From: an uncultured Victivallis sp.
GTDB lineage: Bacteria; Verrucomicrobiota; Lentisphaeria; Victivallales; Victivallaceae
Reading direction: 5' to 3'
NCBI GenBank assembly: GCA_944389895.1
Contig: CALXOA010000066.1
Location: forward strand, 1 to 64,000
Length of the DNA: 64,000 nt
Below are positions 35,593 through 44,916 of the stretch, one piece after another. Numbering within the stretch: the first letter of the stretch is position 1; each line of letters starts with the position of its first letter. The position numbers and the translations under genes were made by a program. The notes below the pieces were generated by a model. It was not told where the DNA came from, ran no database searches, and worked only from the letters and a program-made list of their open reading frames with translations.

Positions 35593-36363
35593 ATGAGTCG
35601 TAAAGTGATCATCGCCGGCAACTGGAAAATGAACAAGACTGCCGCCGAAGGGAAAGCCCTGGTCGAGGCGCTGAAACCGCTGGTCGCGGATGTCTGCCCG
35701 GATGTCGCCGATATCGTGGTCTGTCCGCCGTTCACCACTCTGGCCGCGGTGGTTGAGGCTGCTAAAGGCAGCAATATCAAGGTCGGCGCTCAGAATGTTC
35801 ACTGGGCCGCCAGTGGTGCATTCACCGGGGAAATTTCCGCTGCGATGCTGAAAGAGGCCGGGGTCGAGTATGTGATCATCGGGCACAGCGAGCGTCGCCA
35901 GTATTTCGGTGAAACCGATGCGACGGTCAACCAGCGTCTGAAGGCGGCCCTGGCCGCCGGTTTGAAGCCGATCGTCTGCGTCGGAGAGTTGCTTGAGGAG
36001 CGCGAGGGAGGCCGCACGGAGCAGGTGCTTGCGGCTCAGCTCACCGGCGGTCTGGCCGGATTGACTCCGGAGGAGATGACCCGGGTTGTGATCGCCTATG
36101 AGCCGGTCTGGGCCATCGGCACCGGAAAGACGGCGACTCCGGAGATGGCGGAGTTGACTCACAATTTCATCCGCTGCACGCTGAACGATCTCTTCGGGAA
36201 GGAAGTCGGCGAGGGGGTCCGGATTCAGTACGGCGGCAGCATGAAAGCGGAGAATGCCGGGGAACTGGTCGCGCAGCGCAACATCGACGGCGGCCTGATC
36301 GGCGGCGCGGCACTCAAGGCCGACAGTTTTGCAGCCCTGATTCATAATGCGATCGCGAAATAA
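35593..36363 (+). CDS. tpiA: Triosephosphate isomerase
   Basis: 256-residue TIM barrel interconverting dihydroxyacetone phosphate and glyceraldehyde 3-phosphate. The start IIAGNWKMNKT holds the catalytic Lys, YVIIGHSERRQYF the catalytic His, AYEPVWAIGTGKTA the catalytic Glu and the flexible loop 6, and IQYGGSMK and GLIGGAALKADSF bind phosphate. It has its own promoter and sits just upstream of the secG-led pilus operon; I see no terminator between them, so read-through into secG is possible. It would also handle triose products of rhamnose and fucose breakdown. Confidence 0.97.
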   Translation: MSRKVIIAGNWKMNKTAAEGKALVEALKPLVADVCPDVADIVVCPPFTTLAAVVEAAKGSNIKVGAQNVHWAASGAFTGEISAAMLKEAGVEYVIIGHSERRQYFGETDATVNQRLKAALAAGLKPIVCVGELLEEREGGRTEQVLAAQLTGGLAGLTPEEMTRVVIAYEPVWAIGTGKTATPEMAELTHNFIRCTLNDLFGKEVGEGVRIQYGGSMKAENAGELVAQRNIDGGLIGGAALKADSFAALIHNAIAK

Positions 36364-36419
36364 TTCCGGGCTGAAAAGAAAAATTCTTGATAATATTGGC
36401 GAAAGTGGCCGGATAGGGG

Positions 36420-36448
36420 TTGACTTTTCCGGTGCCCGGCGCTAATAT
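36420..36448 (+). promoter_or_regulatory. Promoter ahead of secG and the pilus-like operon
   Basis: TTGACT (36420-36425), 17-bp spacer, TAATAT (36443-36448) in TAATATTATC. I find no comparable promoter between secG and the six genes that follow. Confidence 0.6.
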
Positions 36449-36527
36449 TATCAATGAATTATTGCGGATCGGTGGGGCGTGGTGCTTCCTCTCATCGATC
36501 GATACAAGTAAAAAAGGGTATATTTTG

Positions 36528-36917
36528 ATGGCTACTTTGACCGTGTTTTTGTATGCGCTGGTCGTTGTCGTTGCGTTGCTGCTGATCGGGATTATCATGA
36601 TCCAGCCTTCCAAAAGCGGCGGCATGGGGGCGGCTTTCGGCGGAATCGGGGAATCGGTATTCGGCGGGCAGGCCGGCAGTCATTTGACCAAGGCGACAGT
36701 GGTGATGACGGCGGTCTTTTTTGTTTTGACGCTGATCCTTGCCTCGCTGATCGGTCACGGAGTCAGCGTCAATGCTGTTGATACCGGAGTGAGGGCTCAA
36801 CTTGAGGAGGCCGCGGAGAAGGCTGTTCCAGCGGCGCCAGAGGGAAGCTCTGAGGCTGTTCCAGCGGCTCCTGCTTCGAAGGATGGCAAGGCTGAGGCGG
36901 CTCCGGTTCAGAAGTAA
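36528..36917 (+). CDS. secG: Preprotein translocase subunit SecG
   Basis: 129-residue inner-membrane subunit of SecYEG. Two helices (residues about 4-26 and 53-76) flank the conserved cytosolic loop IIMIQPSKSGGMGAAFGG with SVFGGQAG, which is the SecG signature. The C-terminal tail of about 45 residues is Ala/Pro/Glu-rich and low in complexity, commonly seen in this phylum. ATG 36528 follows AAGGG; the homologous region begins there. It stands at the head of a run that encodes a pilus-like envelope complex, all of whose secreted parts would pass through Sec. Confidence 0.92.
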   Translation: MATLTVFLYALVVVVALLLIGIIMIQPSKSGGMGAAFGGIGESVFGGQAGSHLTKATVVMTAVFFVLTLILASLIGHGVSVNAVDTGVRAQLEEAAEKAVPAAPEGSSEAVPAAPASKDGKAEAAPVQK

Positions 36918-36949
36918 TTTGCAGGGAAACCAGAATTCAGGTGTCCGGA

Positions 36950-37627
36950 ATGGGTAAAAAAATCGGTGTGCTGCTCGGCTTCCTGCTTGCGGTGGTGGCG
37001 ATGGCTGCTCCGGATGACAACATGATCTTTACCAGGATGAAGATCTCGTTATCATCCAAGGGGGCACCCACCGATCGGTCTGAAAGCGCTTTTTACAGCA
37101 GTGGTTCCGTGCGCAACAAGTGGGCGGTGTTCACGATTGATTACGTTCCCCAGATTCCCGAGGGTAACCGCGGCGGCAACCGGGCAAGTGCCTGGATCGA
37201 CGGCGTGATCTTGAAATTGACCGTCGCCTTCGATGGCGTCAGCGGAGGGCGGCAGATACTCTGTGTCTTTACCGGGGAGACCCGTTTCTGGTCAATTCCG
37301 CTCGACGGCCGCAAGCGGCATGAGGTGATGGCGATTCCCGCCCATCTGCTGGATCGCTATCTTCCGGTTTCAGGTACCTCCAGTACATTTGGCTCCAATA
37401 CCTTCAATGCGGAGGCCGTTTTCATGGATCGCGGAGGCCGGGTGATCGGGCGTGCATTTTATGCCCCGCGGATGTCGGATGCCGATGCGATGCAGTTTTT
37501 CGAGGCGGTCAGCCGGACCCAGCAGAAGCTGGTGGTTGAAAATGGTGTGTTCGATCGCAGCAGCACTCCCTGGCGTGATCGGAATGTGGACACGTTTGAC
37601 CTGATTAAGCCGAACAAAGTGAAGTAG
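36950..37627 (+). CDS. Amuc_1102-like pilus-associated protein
   Basis: 225 residues with a signal peptide (KKIGVLLGFLLAVVAMAAP). The mature part is beta-rich: IFTRMKISLSSKGAP, KWAVFTIDYVPQIPEG, ILKLTVAFDG, FWSIPLDGRKRHEVMAIPAHLLDRYLP. The call rests on its length, its export signal and its place immediately upstream of a PilM-like gene, as Amuc_1102 lies next to Amuc_1101 in Akkermansia; I cannot confirm homology by alignment here. Its role in that system is not well established. Start ATG 36950 with AGG upstream is preferred over GTG 36941. It is separated from secG by 32 bases. Confidence 0.65.
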   Translation: MGKKIGVLLGFLLAVVAMAAPDDNMIFTRMKISLSSKGAPTDRSESAFYSSGSVRNKWAVFTIDYVPQIPEGNRGGNRASAWIDGVILKLTVAFDGVSGGRQILCVFTGETRFWSIPLDGRKRHEVMAIPAHLLDRYLPVSGTSSTFGSNTFNAEAVFMDRGGRVIGRAFYAPRMSDADAMQFFEAVSRTQQKLVVENGVFDRSSTPWRDRNVDTFDLIKPNKVK

Positions 37628-37690
37628 TTTTATTTTTTTGATAGAGAATTGCCGGACTTGCCCCGGCAGGATAAAGCGGAACAATCAACG

Positions 37691-39505
37691 ATGGCAAAAG
37701 AAAACACGGTTTTGACGATCGACGTCGGCGGGGATAATCTGAAGATGGCGGAATTTGCCTTCCCCGCCGGCGGCGCGATTGAGCTGCGGGCATTTGCATT
37801 CCGCAAGCTGGAGATGGAAGAGGAAAATCCGGGTATCGCTTTCGCCCATGCTTACCGTGAGATGATTGCTGAAAACGGCTTCACCGCCAAGCGGGTCCGG
37901 CTTTCGCTTTCCGGCCAGTCTTCCTTCTCGCGTCTGAGCAAGTTGCCTCCGCTGATGGGCGGCAAGGGTGCGAGCCGCATTGTCGAATTTGAGGCCCGTC
38001 AGACGGTGCCGTACCCGATGAATGAAGTGGTCTGGGACTACCAGCTGATTCGTCACACCTGGGAGGAGCACCGGGTGGAAACGCAGGAGGACGGGAGTAC
38101 TCTTGAGATCGACGATACCCACGAGGAGTATGAGGCGCTGTTCGTTGCGGTCAAGAATGATCAGATTACCTGTTACACTGATGTGATCCAGGATTCCGGC
38201 AAGGACATTGTCTCCGTGGAGATTGCGCCGGTTGCATTGTTCAATGCCGCCAAGGGCGGCGGGCAGTGCCGCGATGATGAATGCGTGTTGCTGCTGAACA
38301 TCGGCGGACAAGGCTCCAACCTGATGATTGCCGACCATAATCGCGCGTTCATCCGCAGTATTCCGATCGCCGGTGATTCGATTACGCATCAGGTGGCGAA
38401 AGAGTTCGGCATCGGCTTTGCCGAGGCTGAGGAGTTGAAACATCGCCACGGTTTCGTTGCGCTTGGTGGAGCCTACGAAGAGCCTGAGTCGGAAGTCGCG
38501 GCCACAATCTCCAAGATCGCCCGGAATGTGATGACCCGGCTTCACGGCGAAGTCAGCCGTTCGATCAACGTCTGGCGTGCCCAGCACGGAGGGAATGCCC
38601 CGACGCGTGTGTTGCTCTCCGGCGGTGGTTCGACCATGCTCTACATCACGGATTTCTTCCATGAGAAGTTGCGGGTTCCCGTGGCTTATCTGAATACTTT
38701 CGGTGCGATTCAGATTGCTCCGGCGGTCGACAAGGAAGCGCTCCAGGCGGTTGCTCCGATGTTTCAGGAGTTGATCGGGATGAGTCTGCGCGATGTGACG
38801 CAGTGCCCGATTGATATTTCGTTGATTCCGCGTTCGATTCGCAAACAGAAGGAGTTGAACCGGAAGAAGCCGTATTTCTACATTTCGGCGTTTTCGTTGA
38901 TCGTCTGTCTGTTGATTTTCTCGGTGGGGGTGCACAAACGGTTGAATTTCGATAAATCGCGTGTGGAGCGTGTCCGAGTCCGGGTGGATGAAACAACCCG
39001 GAAGATGGACGAGGTCAACCGGTTGATGAGCTCTTTCAATGTGGCCAAAGGTCGTTATGATGAAGCTATGGCCTTTTTGAAGAGCCGCAGTGTCTGGACG
39101 GATATGCTCACAGAGCTGCAGAGTCTGATCCCGGATAAGATGTGGCTGACGACGGTGGAGGGGTATGATGAGAATGCCGCGGCCGCGGCCTCCGGGGGAG
39201 AGGCTGCTCCCGGAGGACCGTTTGGTCCTTTCGGAGGACCTCCCGAGGCGAACGCTGATGTTTCCGATACCGCGATTCCGGATCTTACGGAAGTTCAGCA
39301 GCTCCGCCTGGTCGGCTATACGATGGTGATCGACGGCAATGATCTTCTTGAGACCAAGTTCCGGAACAAGCTCAAAACTTCGAAGTTTTTTTCCTCTGAG
39401 GAAGATGGTTCAGTGCAGCTGAAATATGTGCCGGACAAGCCCGGTTTGTTCAACCTCACTTCCTTTGAGATGCTGGTCAAGCTCAAGGAGCCGATTAAGA
39501 AATAG
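37691..39505 (+). CDS. pilM: PilM-PilN-like fusion (Amuc_1101-like)
   Basis: 604 residues. Residues 1-365 are an actin-like PilM domain: VLTIDVGGDNLKMAEF (phosphate 1), VRLSLSGQSSFSRL, RIVEFEARQTVPYP with VVWDYQLI, LLLNIGGQGSNLMI, and VLLSGGGSTMLYI (adenosine loop). A membrane helix at about 394-415 follows, then a coiled coil (VRVRVDETTRKMDEVNRLM) and a periplasmic PilN-like domain with a Gly/Pro-rich insert (GGEAAPGGPFGPFGGPP). In classical type IV pili PilM and PilN are separate proteins linking the cytosol to the secretin. The fusion fits the Amuc_1101 position in the Akkermansia locus. ATG 37691 is the family start. A gene for a PilB/PilT ATPase is not nearby. Confidence 0.85.
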   Translation: MAKENTVLTIDVGGDNLKMAEFAFPAGGAIELRAFAFRKLEMEEENPGIAFAHAYREMIAENGFTAKRVRLSLSGQSSFSRLSKLPPLMGGKGASRIVEFEARQTVPYPMNEVVWDYQLIRHTWEEHRVETQEDGSTLEIDDTHEEYEALFVAVKNDQITCYTDVIQDSGKDIVSVEIAPVALFNAAKGGGQCRDDECVLLLNIGGQGSNLMIADHNRAFIRSIPIAGDSITHQVAKEFGIGFAEAEELKHRHGFVALGGAYEEPESEVAATISKIARNVMTRLHGEVSRSINVWRAQHGGNAPTRVLLSGGGSTMLYITDFFHEKLRVPVAYLNTFGAIQIAPAVDKEALQAVAPMFQELIGMSLRDVTQCPIDISLIPRSIRKQKELNRKKPYFYISAFSLIVCLLIFSVGVHKRLNFDKSRVERVRVRVDETTRKMDEVNRLMSSFNVAKGRYDEAMAFLKSRSVWTDMLTELQSLIPDKMWLTTVEGYDENAAAAASGGEAAPGGPFGPFGGPPEANADVSDTAIPDLTEVQQLRLVGYTMVIDGNDLLETKFRNKLKTSKFFSSEEDGSVQLKYVPDKPGLFNLTSFEMLVKLKEPIKK

Positions 39506-39521
39506 AGTACGGAGAACGACA

Positions 39522-40934
39522 GTGAATCGACTGATAAAACACAATATCCTGCTGATCCTGGTGGTCAGTCTTTCGGTGATTGCAGCGTGTGTGCTTCTGG
39601 TCTGGATTGCGATGGAGCACTCGGAGATGTCGGGTTACATGAAGGAAACCGATACTCTGCGCACCAAGATCAAGGAATTGATTGAAAAAACTCCGGCTCC
39701 GGTTGAGGGGAACAAGGCTCCGATCCAATTCAATACCCGGCTTTATGCCAGGGCCGCAGATGAATTGGAGAAGCATTTCGGGCATCCGCTGCAGGATGCT
39801 CTTGTGAAGTTCATTGAAACGATCCGGCTGCGTGAGCCGCGTGACGGCAAGAATACGATTACACTGGAGCAGTTCCGGCAGGAGTTCCGCGAAGGGTGGG
39901 GTAACGGAGAAAGGAATAACGCCCAACAGGGACTTTTCTACAAGGAGTTTCAGCGGAAGTTTGTCAACTGGGCAGACGCCATGCGTGAGTTCAGTAACGT
40001 CGCCAAGACAGTGACGCTGGAGCCGATCTCCGAGTTCACTATCGACGATATTTTCCGTTCCGCGCTGGGGTTGGAGCGGATGTTGCCTGATGAAGGGCAG
40101 GCGGAGACTGTTTCACGCTTTGTGATGGATTACCGCAGCAAGCTGATGGAGACGCTCGGAAATAAAGTTACGGTTTCCCCGCAGGCGGCGAATTTTTCAT
40201 TTGACATCGCAAGTTTCGACAAGGAGAACACCGGCGGTACCCCCGCACCGGGTGGTTTCGGCGGTTTCGGCGGCTTCGGTGGTGGAGAGGCGGCTGCTTC
40301 ATCGGGAGTGACCGTGGCTGACTATACCTTGATTGCCAAGCACCTTGATGTCATTGGTGAAATCATGCAGCACCTGCTCAGTTCGGGCGTCAAGGAATTG
40401 ACTATGTTCCGCAAACGCAGTCTGGCCGGAGAGACGGTGGGGAATTATCTGGTGTTTCACTACTCGTTTGAGGTGGTCGGGACGATGGAAAGCATCCGCA
40501 AGCTGGTGAAGTCTCTTGATGAAGGATTCCGGAAGAACCGGCTTTTTGTGGTCAGAAGCGTTTTCCTTTATGCGATGAGCGATCCGGCCAGGGAGCTGTT
40601 TGAACCCGAAGCATTGACAGGAGAGAGTGAAGATGACAATACCCGGGTGCGGGCGCGCCAGGGGCGGGGGCGTCGTGGTCAGATGATGAATCCGATGATG
40701 CAGCCCGGAATGATGGGGCCGGGAATGGTGGCTCCGGGGGCGTTTGGCGGGGTTCAGGAGTCGGAAGAGGAGATGCGTGCCCGCGAGGCAGCTGAGCTTC
40801 AGGCGCGGATAGAGCGGGAGAAGAAGCTGCCCATGAATGAACGGACAGGCTATGGCAAAGTGATTATCGGCGGAGATAAAAGTGTCCGCGCTCTGATCGA
40901 CGTGGATTATGTGATGCAGAATACGACGAATTAG
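39522..40934 (+). CDS. Amuc_1100-like pilus-locus protein
   Basis: 470 residues. One N-terminal helix (residues 8-30, LLILVVSLSVIAACVLLVWIA), then a coiled coil (YMKETDTLRTKIKELIEK) and a periplasmic domain with PilO-like strands near residues 270-350 (YTLIAKHLDVIGEIMQHLL, VGNYLVFHYSFEVVGTM split). There are low-complexity inserts: GGFGGFGGFGGG near 245 and a Met/Pro/Gly-rich stretch (MMNPMMQPGMMGPGM) near 388. The bitopic layout is that of PilO and of Akkermansia Amuc_1100, which acts on host TLR2; this version is about 150 residues longer. It starts at GTG 39522, fixed by GGAG seven bases upstream. It lies between PilM-PilN and the Amuc_1099-like gene, the same order as in Akkermansia. Confidence 0.72.
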   Translation: MNRLIKHNILLILVVSLSVIAACVLLVWIAMEHSEMSGYMKETDTLRTKIKELIEKTPAPVEGNKAPIQFNTRLYARAADELEKHFGHPLQDALVKFIETIRLREPRDGKNTITLEQFRQEFREGWGNGERNNAQQGLFYKEFQRKFVNWADAMREFSNVAKTVTLEPISEFTIDDIFRSALGLERMLPDEGQAETVSRFVMDYRSKLMETLGNKVTVSPQAANFSFDIASFDKENTGGTPAPGGFGGFGGFGGGEAAASSGVTVADYTLIAKHLDVIGEIMQHLLSSGVKELTMFRKRSLAGETVGNYLVFHYSFEVVGTMESIRKLVKSLDEGFRKNRLFVVRSVFLYAMSDPARELFEPEALTGESEDDNTRVRARQGRGRRGQMMNPMMQPGMMGPGMVAPGAFGGVQESEEEMRAREAAELQARIEREKKLPMNERTGYGKVIIGGDKSVRALIDVDYVMQNTTN

Positions 40935-40955
40935 TGAACGGCACGGAGGTTCATT

Positions 40956-42254
40956 TTGGAATTTTTGAAGCGACATTACGAAAAGTTGATTCTGCTGATA
41001 TTGCTGCTTGTATTTATTCTGTCGATGATTTACGTGCTGCGGATTATTCAGCAGACCGGTGAGATCACCGAGGCGAGCCTTCAGATTCCGACGCGGGAGG
41101 CCGATGTCAAGAAGGAAGATCCCAAGGCGCCGTATTTCAATGTGGCGAAAATTTACGAAGGAACGGCGTTGCGTTGGGTTGCGAACGGGCCGCGTGAGAA
41201 GGGTAGTTCCCCGAAAGCTTCTTCGGATCTGGTTCAGGCGTTCGAGATGGCGCGGTGTCCCAATGCGAATTGCAAGATGATCATTCCCCGTGAGATTTTT
41301 TCCGGTCAGAAATGCCCTTTTTGCGGGCTTGAGCTGCCGACTCCGAATGTAAAAGAGGAGCAGAGACCGGTCGGAAGTGCGGGGGACCTTGACGGTGATG
41401 GTCTGGGGAACGACGAAGAGACGAAGTTCGGCCTGGATCCGCGGAATCCCTATGATGCGCGTCTGGACAATGACGGTGATGGATTCTCGAATATTTTCGA
41501 GATCAAGAATAACTTTGATCCGAACAACGTGCACAACCATCCGCCGTTCTGGTTCCGGCTTTATTTGAGAGAGATCGCCCGGGTACCGCTTCCGATTTCA
41601 TTCAAGTCTTTGAACACCAACGGAACGGAAGATCAGAGCAAATGGTTGTTCCAAATCAACCGCACCCGTAGAAATCGACCGGATGCGACTGAGCTTCTCG
41701 GCCTCGGCGAGACGCTTTTCCTCGGGGAAAATATGACGGGCAAGGAGTATAAGATCGTCAAGGTTGTGCTGAAACGTACGGAGACTCCGTCGAAAAACAA
41801 GGATGGGTCCCCGGTCTATGATGACAAGTCCGAACTCTACCTGGAGGAGGTCGGCGGCAATGATAAGATCACGATGGTGATCAATAAGACTGTTTACTCC
41901 TCGGATAAAAAAGCGATTCTGATCGATACTGGAGACGACAATGCCGAGCTTTATGTCGACGTGAATGATGAGTTTCGTCTGGATGCGATTGATCGGCGGT
42001 TGCGTCCCCGTTCGGAGAGTTATCGGGTCAAAGCCATTGATCCGGAAGCCAAGACCGTGTTGCTGGAGGATCCTTCGAAATTCGAAGGGGATACCACCGT
42101 GGATAAGCTGAATAACAAGATGCTGATCGATGTCAACGGCAAGGTTCCGGAAGATATGCGGATCAAGGTCGTTGAGGGCGGAGGTTTCCCGATGGGAATG
42201 CCGGGGGAATATCCTGGTGCGATGCCGGTTGTTCCCCGCGGGCGTGGCAGGTAA
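40956..42254 (+). CDS. Amuc_1099-like protein with zinc ribbon and calcium-type repeats
   Basis: 432 residues. Helix at residues 10-29 (LILLILLLVFILSMIYVL); a four-Cys zinc-ribbon-like knuckle near 100-125 (CPNANC ... CPFC); then two TSP3/calcium-type repeats at 145-190 (DLDGDGLGNDEE, DNDGDGFSNIFE) with FGLDPRNPYD between; then a beta-rich C-terminal half (TLFLGENMTGKEYKIVKVV, KAILIDTGDDNAELYVDV) and a Pro/Gly/Arg tail. It begins at a TTG codon (40956), chosen because GGAGG lies six bases upstream and the membrane helix follows. It is probably an inner-membrane-anchored periplasmic part of the secretin complex, PilP-like in position. The combination of modules is unusual. Confidence 0.7.
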   Translation: MEFLKRHYEKLILLILLLVFILSMIYVLRIIQQTGEITEASLQIPTREADVKKEDPKAPYFNVAKIYEGTALRWVANGPREKGSSPKASSDLVQAFEMARCPNANCKMIIPREIFSGQKCPFCGLELPTPNVKEEQRPVGSAGDLDGDGLGNDEETKFGLDPRNPYDARLDNDGDGFSNIFEIKNNFDPNNVHNHPPFWFRLYLREIARVPLPISFKSLNTNGTEDQSKWLFQINRTRRNRPDATELLGLGETLFLGENMTGKEYKIVKVVLKRTETPSKNKDGSPVYDDKSELYLEEVGGNDKITMVINKTVYSSDKKAILIDTGDDNAELYVDVNDEFRLDAIDRRLRPRSESYRVKAIDPEAKTVLLEDPSKFEGDTTVDKLNNKMLIDVNGKVPEDMRIKVVEGGGFPMGMPGEYPGAMPVVPRGRGR

Positions 42255-42311
42255 ATTGTATGTACGGATGCATTTTTGAATACAGATCAATAAACAAGGT
42301 AGAAGAAGAGC

Positions 42312-44891
42312 ATGGAAATCTCTAACCGGAAGCTTTTTTCTCGGGGAATGGCTGCGATCAGTCTGCTGGTCGCGGTTTCCGGAACCGCCGCCGAGACGCT
42401 GGCTGTAACGGAATCGGAGGATGCTGCGGCCAACCGGCTGGCGGCTTATCTCGATGACCGTACCGACCTTTCAATCAAGGAAGCCGAGCAACGCCGTGAG
42501 CGTTACGTCGCCCAGGACAAGAAGCTGGAGGAAGCCCGTAAACTTCGTTCCGAGGAGAAGTTTGCAGAGGCGGTGAAAATTTACGAAGAGATCATCTTCG
42601 ACCTTGACAAAGAGCTCGCCGTCTCCGAAAGTGTGGTTGCAAGGAGTCGTCGGAATGCTCTGGCGCAGGAGAACAGTGAGACGCGCGGAGAGTGGGGGCG
42701 GGCGTTGCTGAAGCGTGCCGAACGCGCTTTGATAGACGGTCGTTACAGCGATACGATTTCGCTTGCCACCGATGTGCAGAATGCGGATCCCGCGGCCAAG
42801 GATGAGGCGACGGAGCTGGTCGAGGAAGCCCGTGCCAGACAGCGTGCCGAGGAGGCGGCAAATGCGGTGAAACTTTCCACCTTTGATCCGAAAGTGGAAC
42901 AGAATCTTGAAATGATCAAGAAACTGCTGGCCGAGGCGGAGACGTTCTATCAGAACCGGAAGTTCGAGGAGGCCAGGAATCGGCTGGAACGGGTTTATCT
43001 GCTCGATCCCTACAATGTCAAAGCCATTGCGATGATGGGGGATATTTACAGGCAGTTCTATACCTATGGGCTCCACAGGCATCTGGCCGATACCGAAGGG
43101 ATGGTGGCCTTTGCGGATTGGCAGTGGGCCGAGCCGGTGTTTGTTGTCAATCTCGATGCTCAGCAGGTTCCGCAGGGGGAGGTTCGGACGGTTGAGAAAC
43201 AGGGAATCGCCGCCAAGCTGGATCGTATCATTTTCCCGAGTATCGCATTCGATGATGCGGACATCATGGCGGTGATCCGCTTCCTGAATTCACGCAGTAA
43301 GGTATTCGATCCGGACAAGGAGGGGGTGCGGGTGTCCGCCGGTCTGGATGCCGCCGCTCGTGATTCGATCAACCGGTTGACGTTGAATCTGCCGGCCCCG
43401 TTGCCGATGAGTGATGTGATCCGGTATGTTTGTCAGTATACCGGGCTCAAGAGTCGCATTGACGCCGATGGAGTGTTTCTTGCTCCTGAAGTGGCGCGTA
43501 TGCAATATCGCATTTTCCAGGTTCGCGGCGATTTGATTTCACAGATTCCCGAAGGTGGGGATGTGGATAATGCAATGGGAGGAGGCGCTCCCATTGATAT
43601 GCCCGTTGAGGCTCCGCGTGTGGGCGGCGGTGGCGGCGGTGGCGGTGGAGAAGGCGATGACGGCTTCCTTTCCGGCCCAGGTGGCCGCAAACGGAGCATT
43701 TCCGATGCGGCTTTGATGCGGTTCTTCGAGTCCCTGGGGATTGAGTTCCCTCCCGGATCTTCCATCACTTATAATGTGCGCGGAGGAAAGTTGACTGTGC
43801 AGAATACCGCCGAGAACCTGACTTTGCTCGATGATGCGTTGCGGCGGCTCGATGCCGGGACCAAACCGATGATCATGGTTGAGATCAAGGCGATTGAAAT
43901 TTCCCAGACCGATGTTCAGGAGCTTGGATTTGACTGGTCTCTTTACAATCTCGGTTCCAACATGGGCAGCGATGGAACTCTGATTGATGAAAGCAAGAAC
44001 GGCTGGATTTTCGGCCAGGGAGCAAACCGGCTTCCTGTGATTCGGGGTGGTACGGGGGAAAGTTCCACCAGTACCGGCACTGAAAGCAGCGGTGGGTCTT
44101 CATTGATCAACGGGTTGAATATTTTTCCGGCACTGTTCGGTTCCCGGCATCCCTTCGGTTCGGACCTGCCGTTGAACATCACTCTTTCGGTCAATGCATT
44201 GAGTCAGAGTACCAGAGCGGAGACGCTTTCTGCACCCAAATTGCTGACGGTCAATGATAAGGATGCGACGATCGACATGGTGAAAACCTATTGGTTCCCC
44301 CAGAGCTGGGATGAGTACGAGATCGAGGATGATGACAATGGTGCTCGTACATTGACGGCTCCTGTCCCGGACTTCAGCGAGGATGGGGAGGACATCGGTG
44401 TCAAATTCAAGGTTCGGGCCAGGATTAAAGCCGATAACTACACGATCAATTTGAAAGTCACTCCGGAAGTGACAAATTATATCGGACGCGACACCTATTC
44501 GATGACTGTCAGCGGTGAATTGCGCAGTTATCAGCCGGTTACCAATCCGGTGCCGGGTGGACCGACCACGCAGCTTGTGGTCACTCCGACCACGGATATC
44601 TTCGAGGTCTGGAAGCCGATCATCACCAAGCGCAAGCTGGATGTCAACGTCGATGTGTATGACGGTGAAACGATTGTTCTCGGCGGCATGATCGACAACA
44701 AGACCACCACGCGAACCGATAAATGGCCGATCCTGGGCGATCTGCCGTTGATCGGGCGTTTCTTCCAGTCGCAGGCTGAGGATACGGAGCGGACGAACCT
44801 TCTGCTCTTCGTCACTGCGCGTCTGGTGAATAACGACGGTATTCCGATCCGACGCAACAAGCAGGACGGGTCGCCGGAATTCAATCGGTAA
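42312..44891 (+). CDS. Large secretin, Amuc_1098-like (copy 1)
   Basis: 859 residues with a signal peptide. Residues 55-240 are alpha-helical TPR-like repeats (EARKLRSEEKFAEAVKIYEE, QNRKFEEARNRLERVYLLDP). N-type domains follow, then a Gly linker (VGGGGGGGGGEGDD, near 440), and the secretin domain: IMVEIKAIEISQTDVQELGFDW, AETLSAPKLLTVNDKDATI, DVYDGETIVLGGMI and PILGDLPLIGRFFQSQ near residue 810, ending LLLFVTARLV. It would form an outer-membrane ring. The TPR-like head and pairing with PilM/Amuc_1099-1100-like genes match the Amuc_1098 family of type IV pilus outer-membrane proteins. It is followed 25 bases later by a second, diverged copy. Confidence 0.88.
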   Translation: MEISNRKLFSRGMAAISLLVAVSGTAAETLAVTESEDAAANRLAAYLDDRTDLSIKEAEQRRERYVAQDKKLEEARKLRSEEKFAEAVKIYEEIIFDLDKELAVSESVVARSRRNALAQENSETRGEWGRALLKRAERALIDGRYSDTISLATDVQNADPAAKDEATELVEEARARQRAEEAANAVKLSTFDPKVEQNLEMIKKLLAEAETFYQNRKFEEARNRLERVYLLDPYNVKAIAMMGDIYRQFYTYGLHRHLADTEGMVAFADWQWAEPVFVVNLDAQQVPQGEVRTVEKQGIAAKLDRIIFPSIAFDDADIMAVIRFLNSRSKVFDPDKEGVRVSAGLDAAARDSINRLTLNLPAPLPMSDVIRYVCQYTGLKSRIDADGVFLAPEVARMQYRIFQVRGDLISQIPEGGDVDNAMGGGAPIDMPVEAPRVGGGGGGGGGEGDDGFLSGPGGRKRSISDAALMRFFESLGIEFPPGSSITYNVRGGKLTVQNTAENLTLLDDALRRLDAGTKPMIMVEIKAIEISQTDVQELGFDWSLYNLGSNMGSDGTLIDESKNGWIFGQGANRLPVIRGGTGESSTSTGTESSGGSSLINGLNIFPALFGSRHPFGSDLPLNITLSVNALSQSTRAETLSAPKLLTVNDKDATIDMVKTYWFPQSWDEYEIEDDDNGARTLTAPVPDFSEDGEDIGVKFKVRARIKADNYTINLKVTPEVTNYIGRDTYSMTVSGELRSYQPVTNPVPGGPTTQLVVTPTTDIFEVWKPIITKRKLDVNVDVYDGETIVLGGMIDNKTTTRTDKWPILGDLPLIGRFFQSQAEDTERTNLLLFVTARLVNNDGIPIRRNKQDGSPEFNR

Positions 44892-44916
44892 ATACTAACG
44901 CCGGAGGCTGAAAAAT

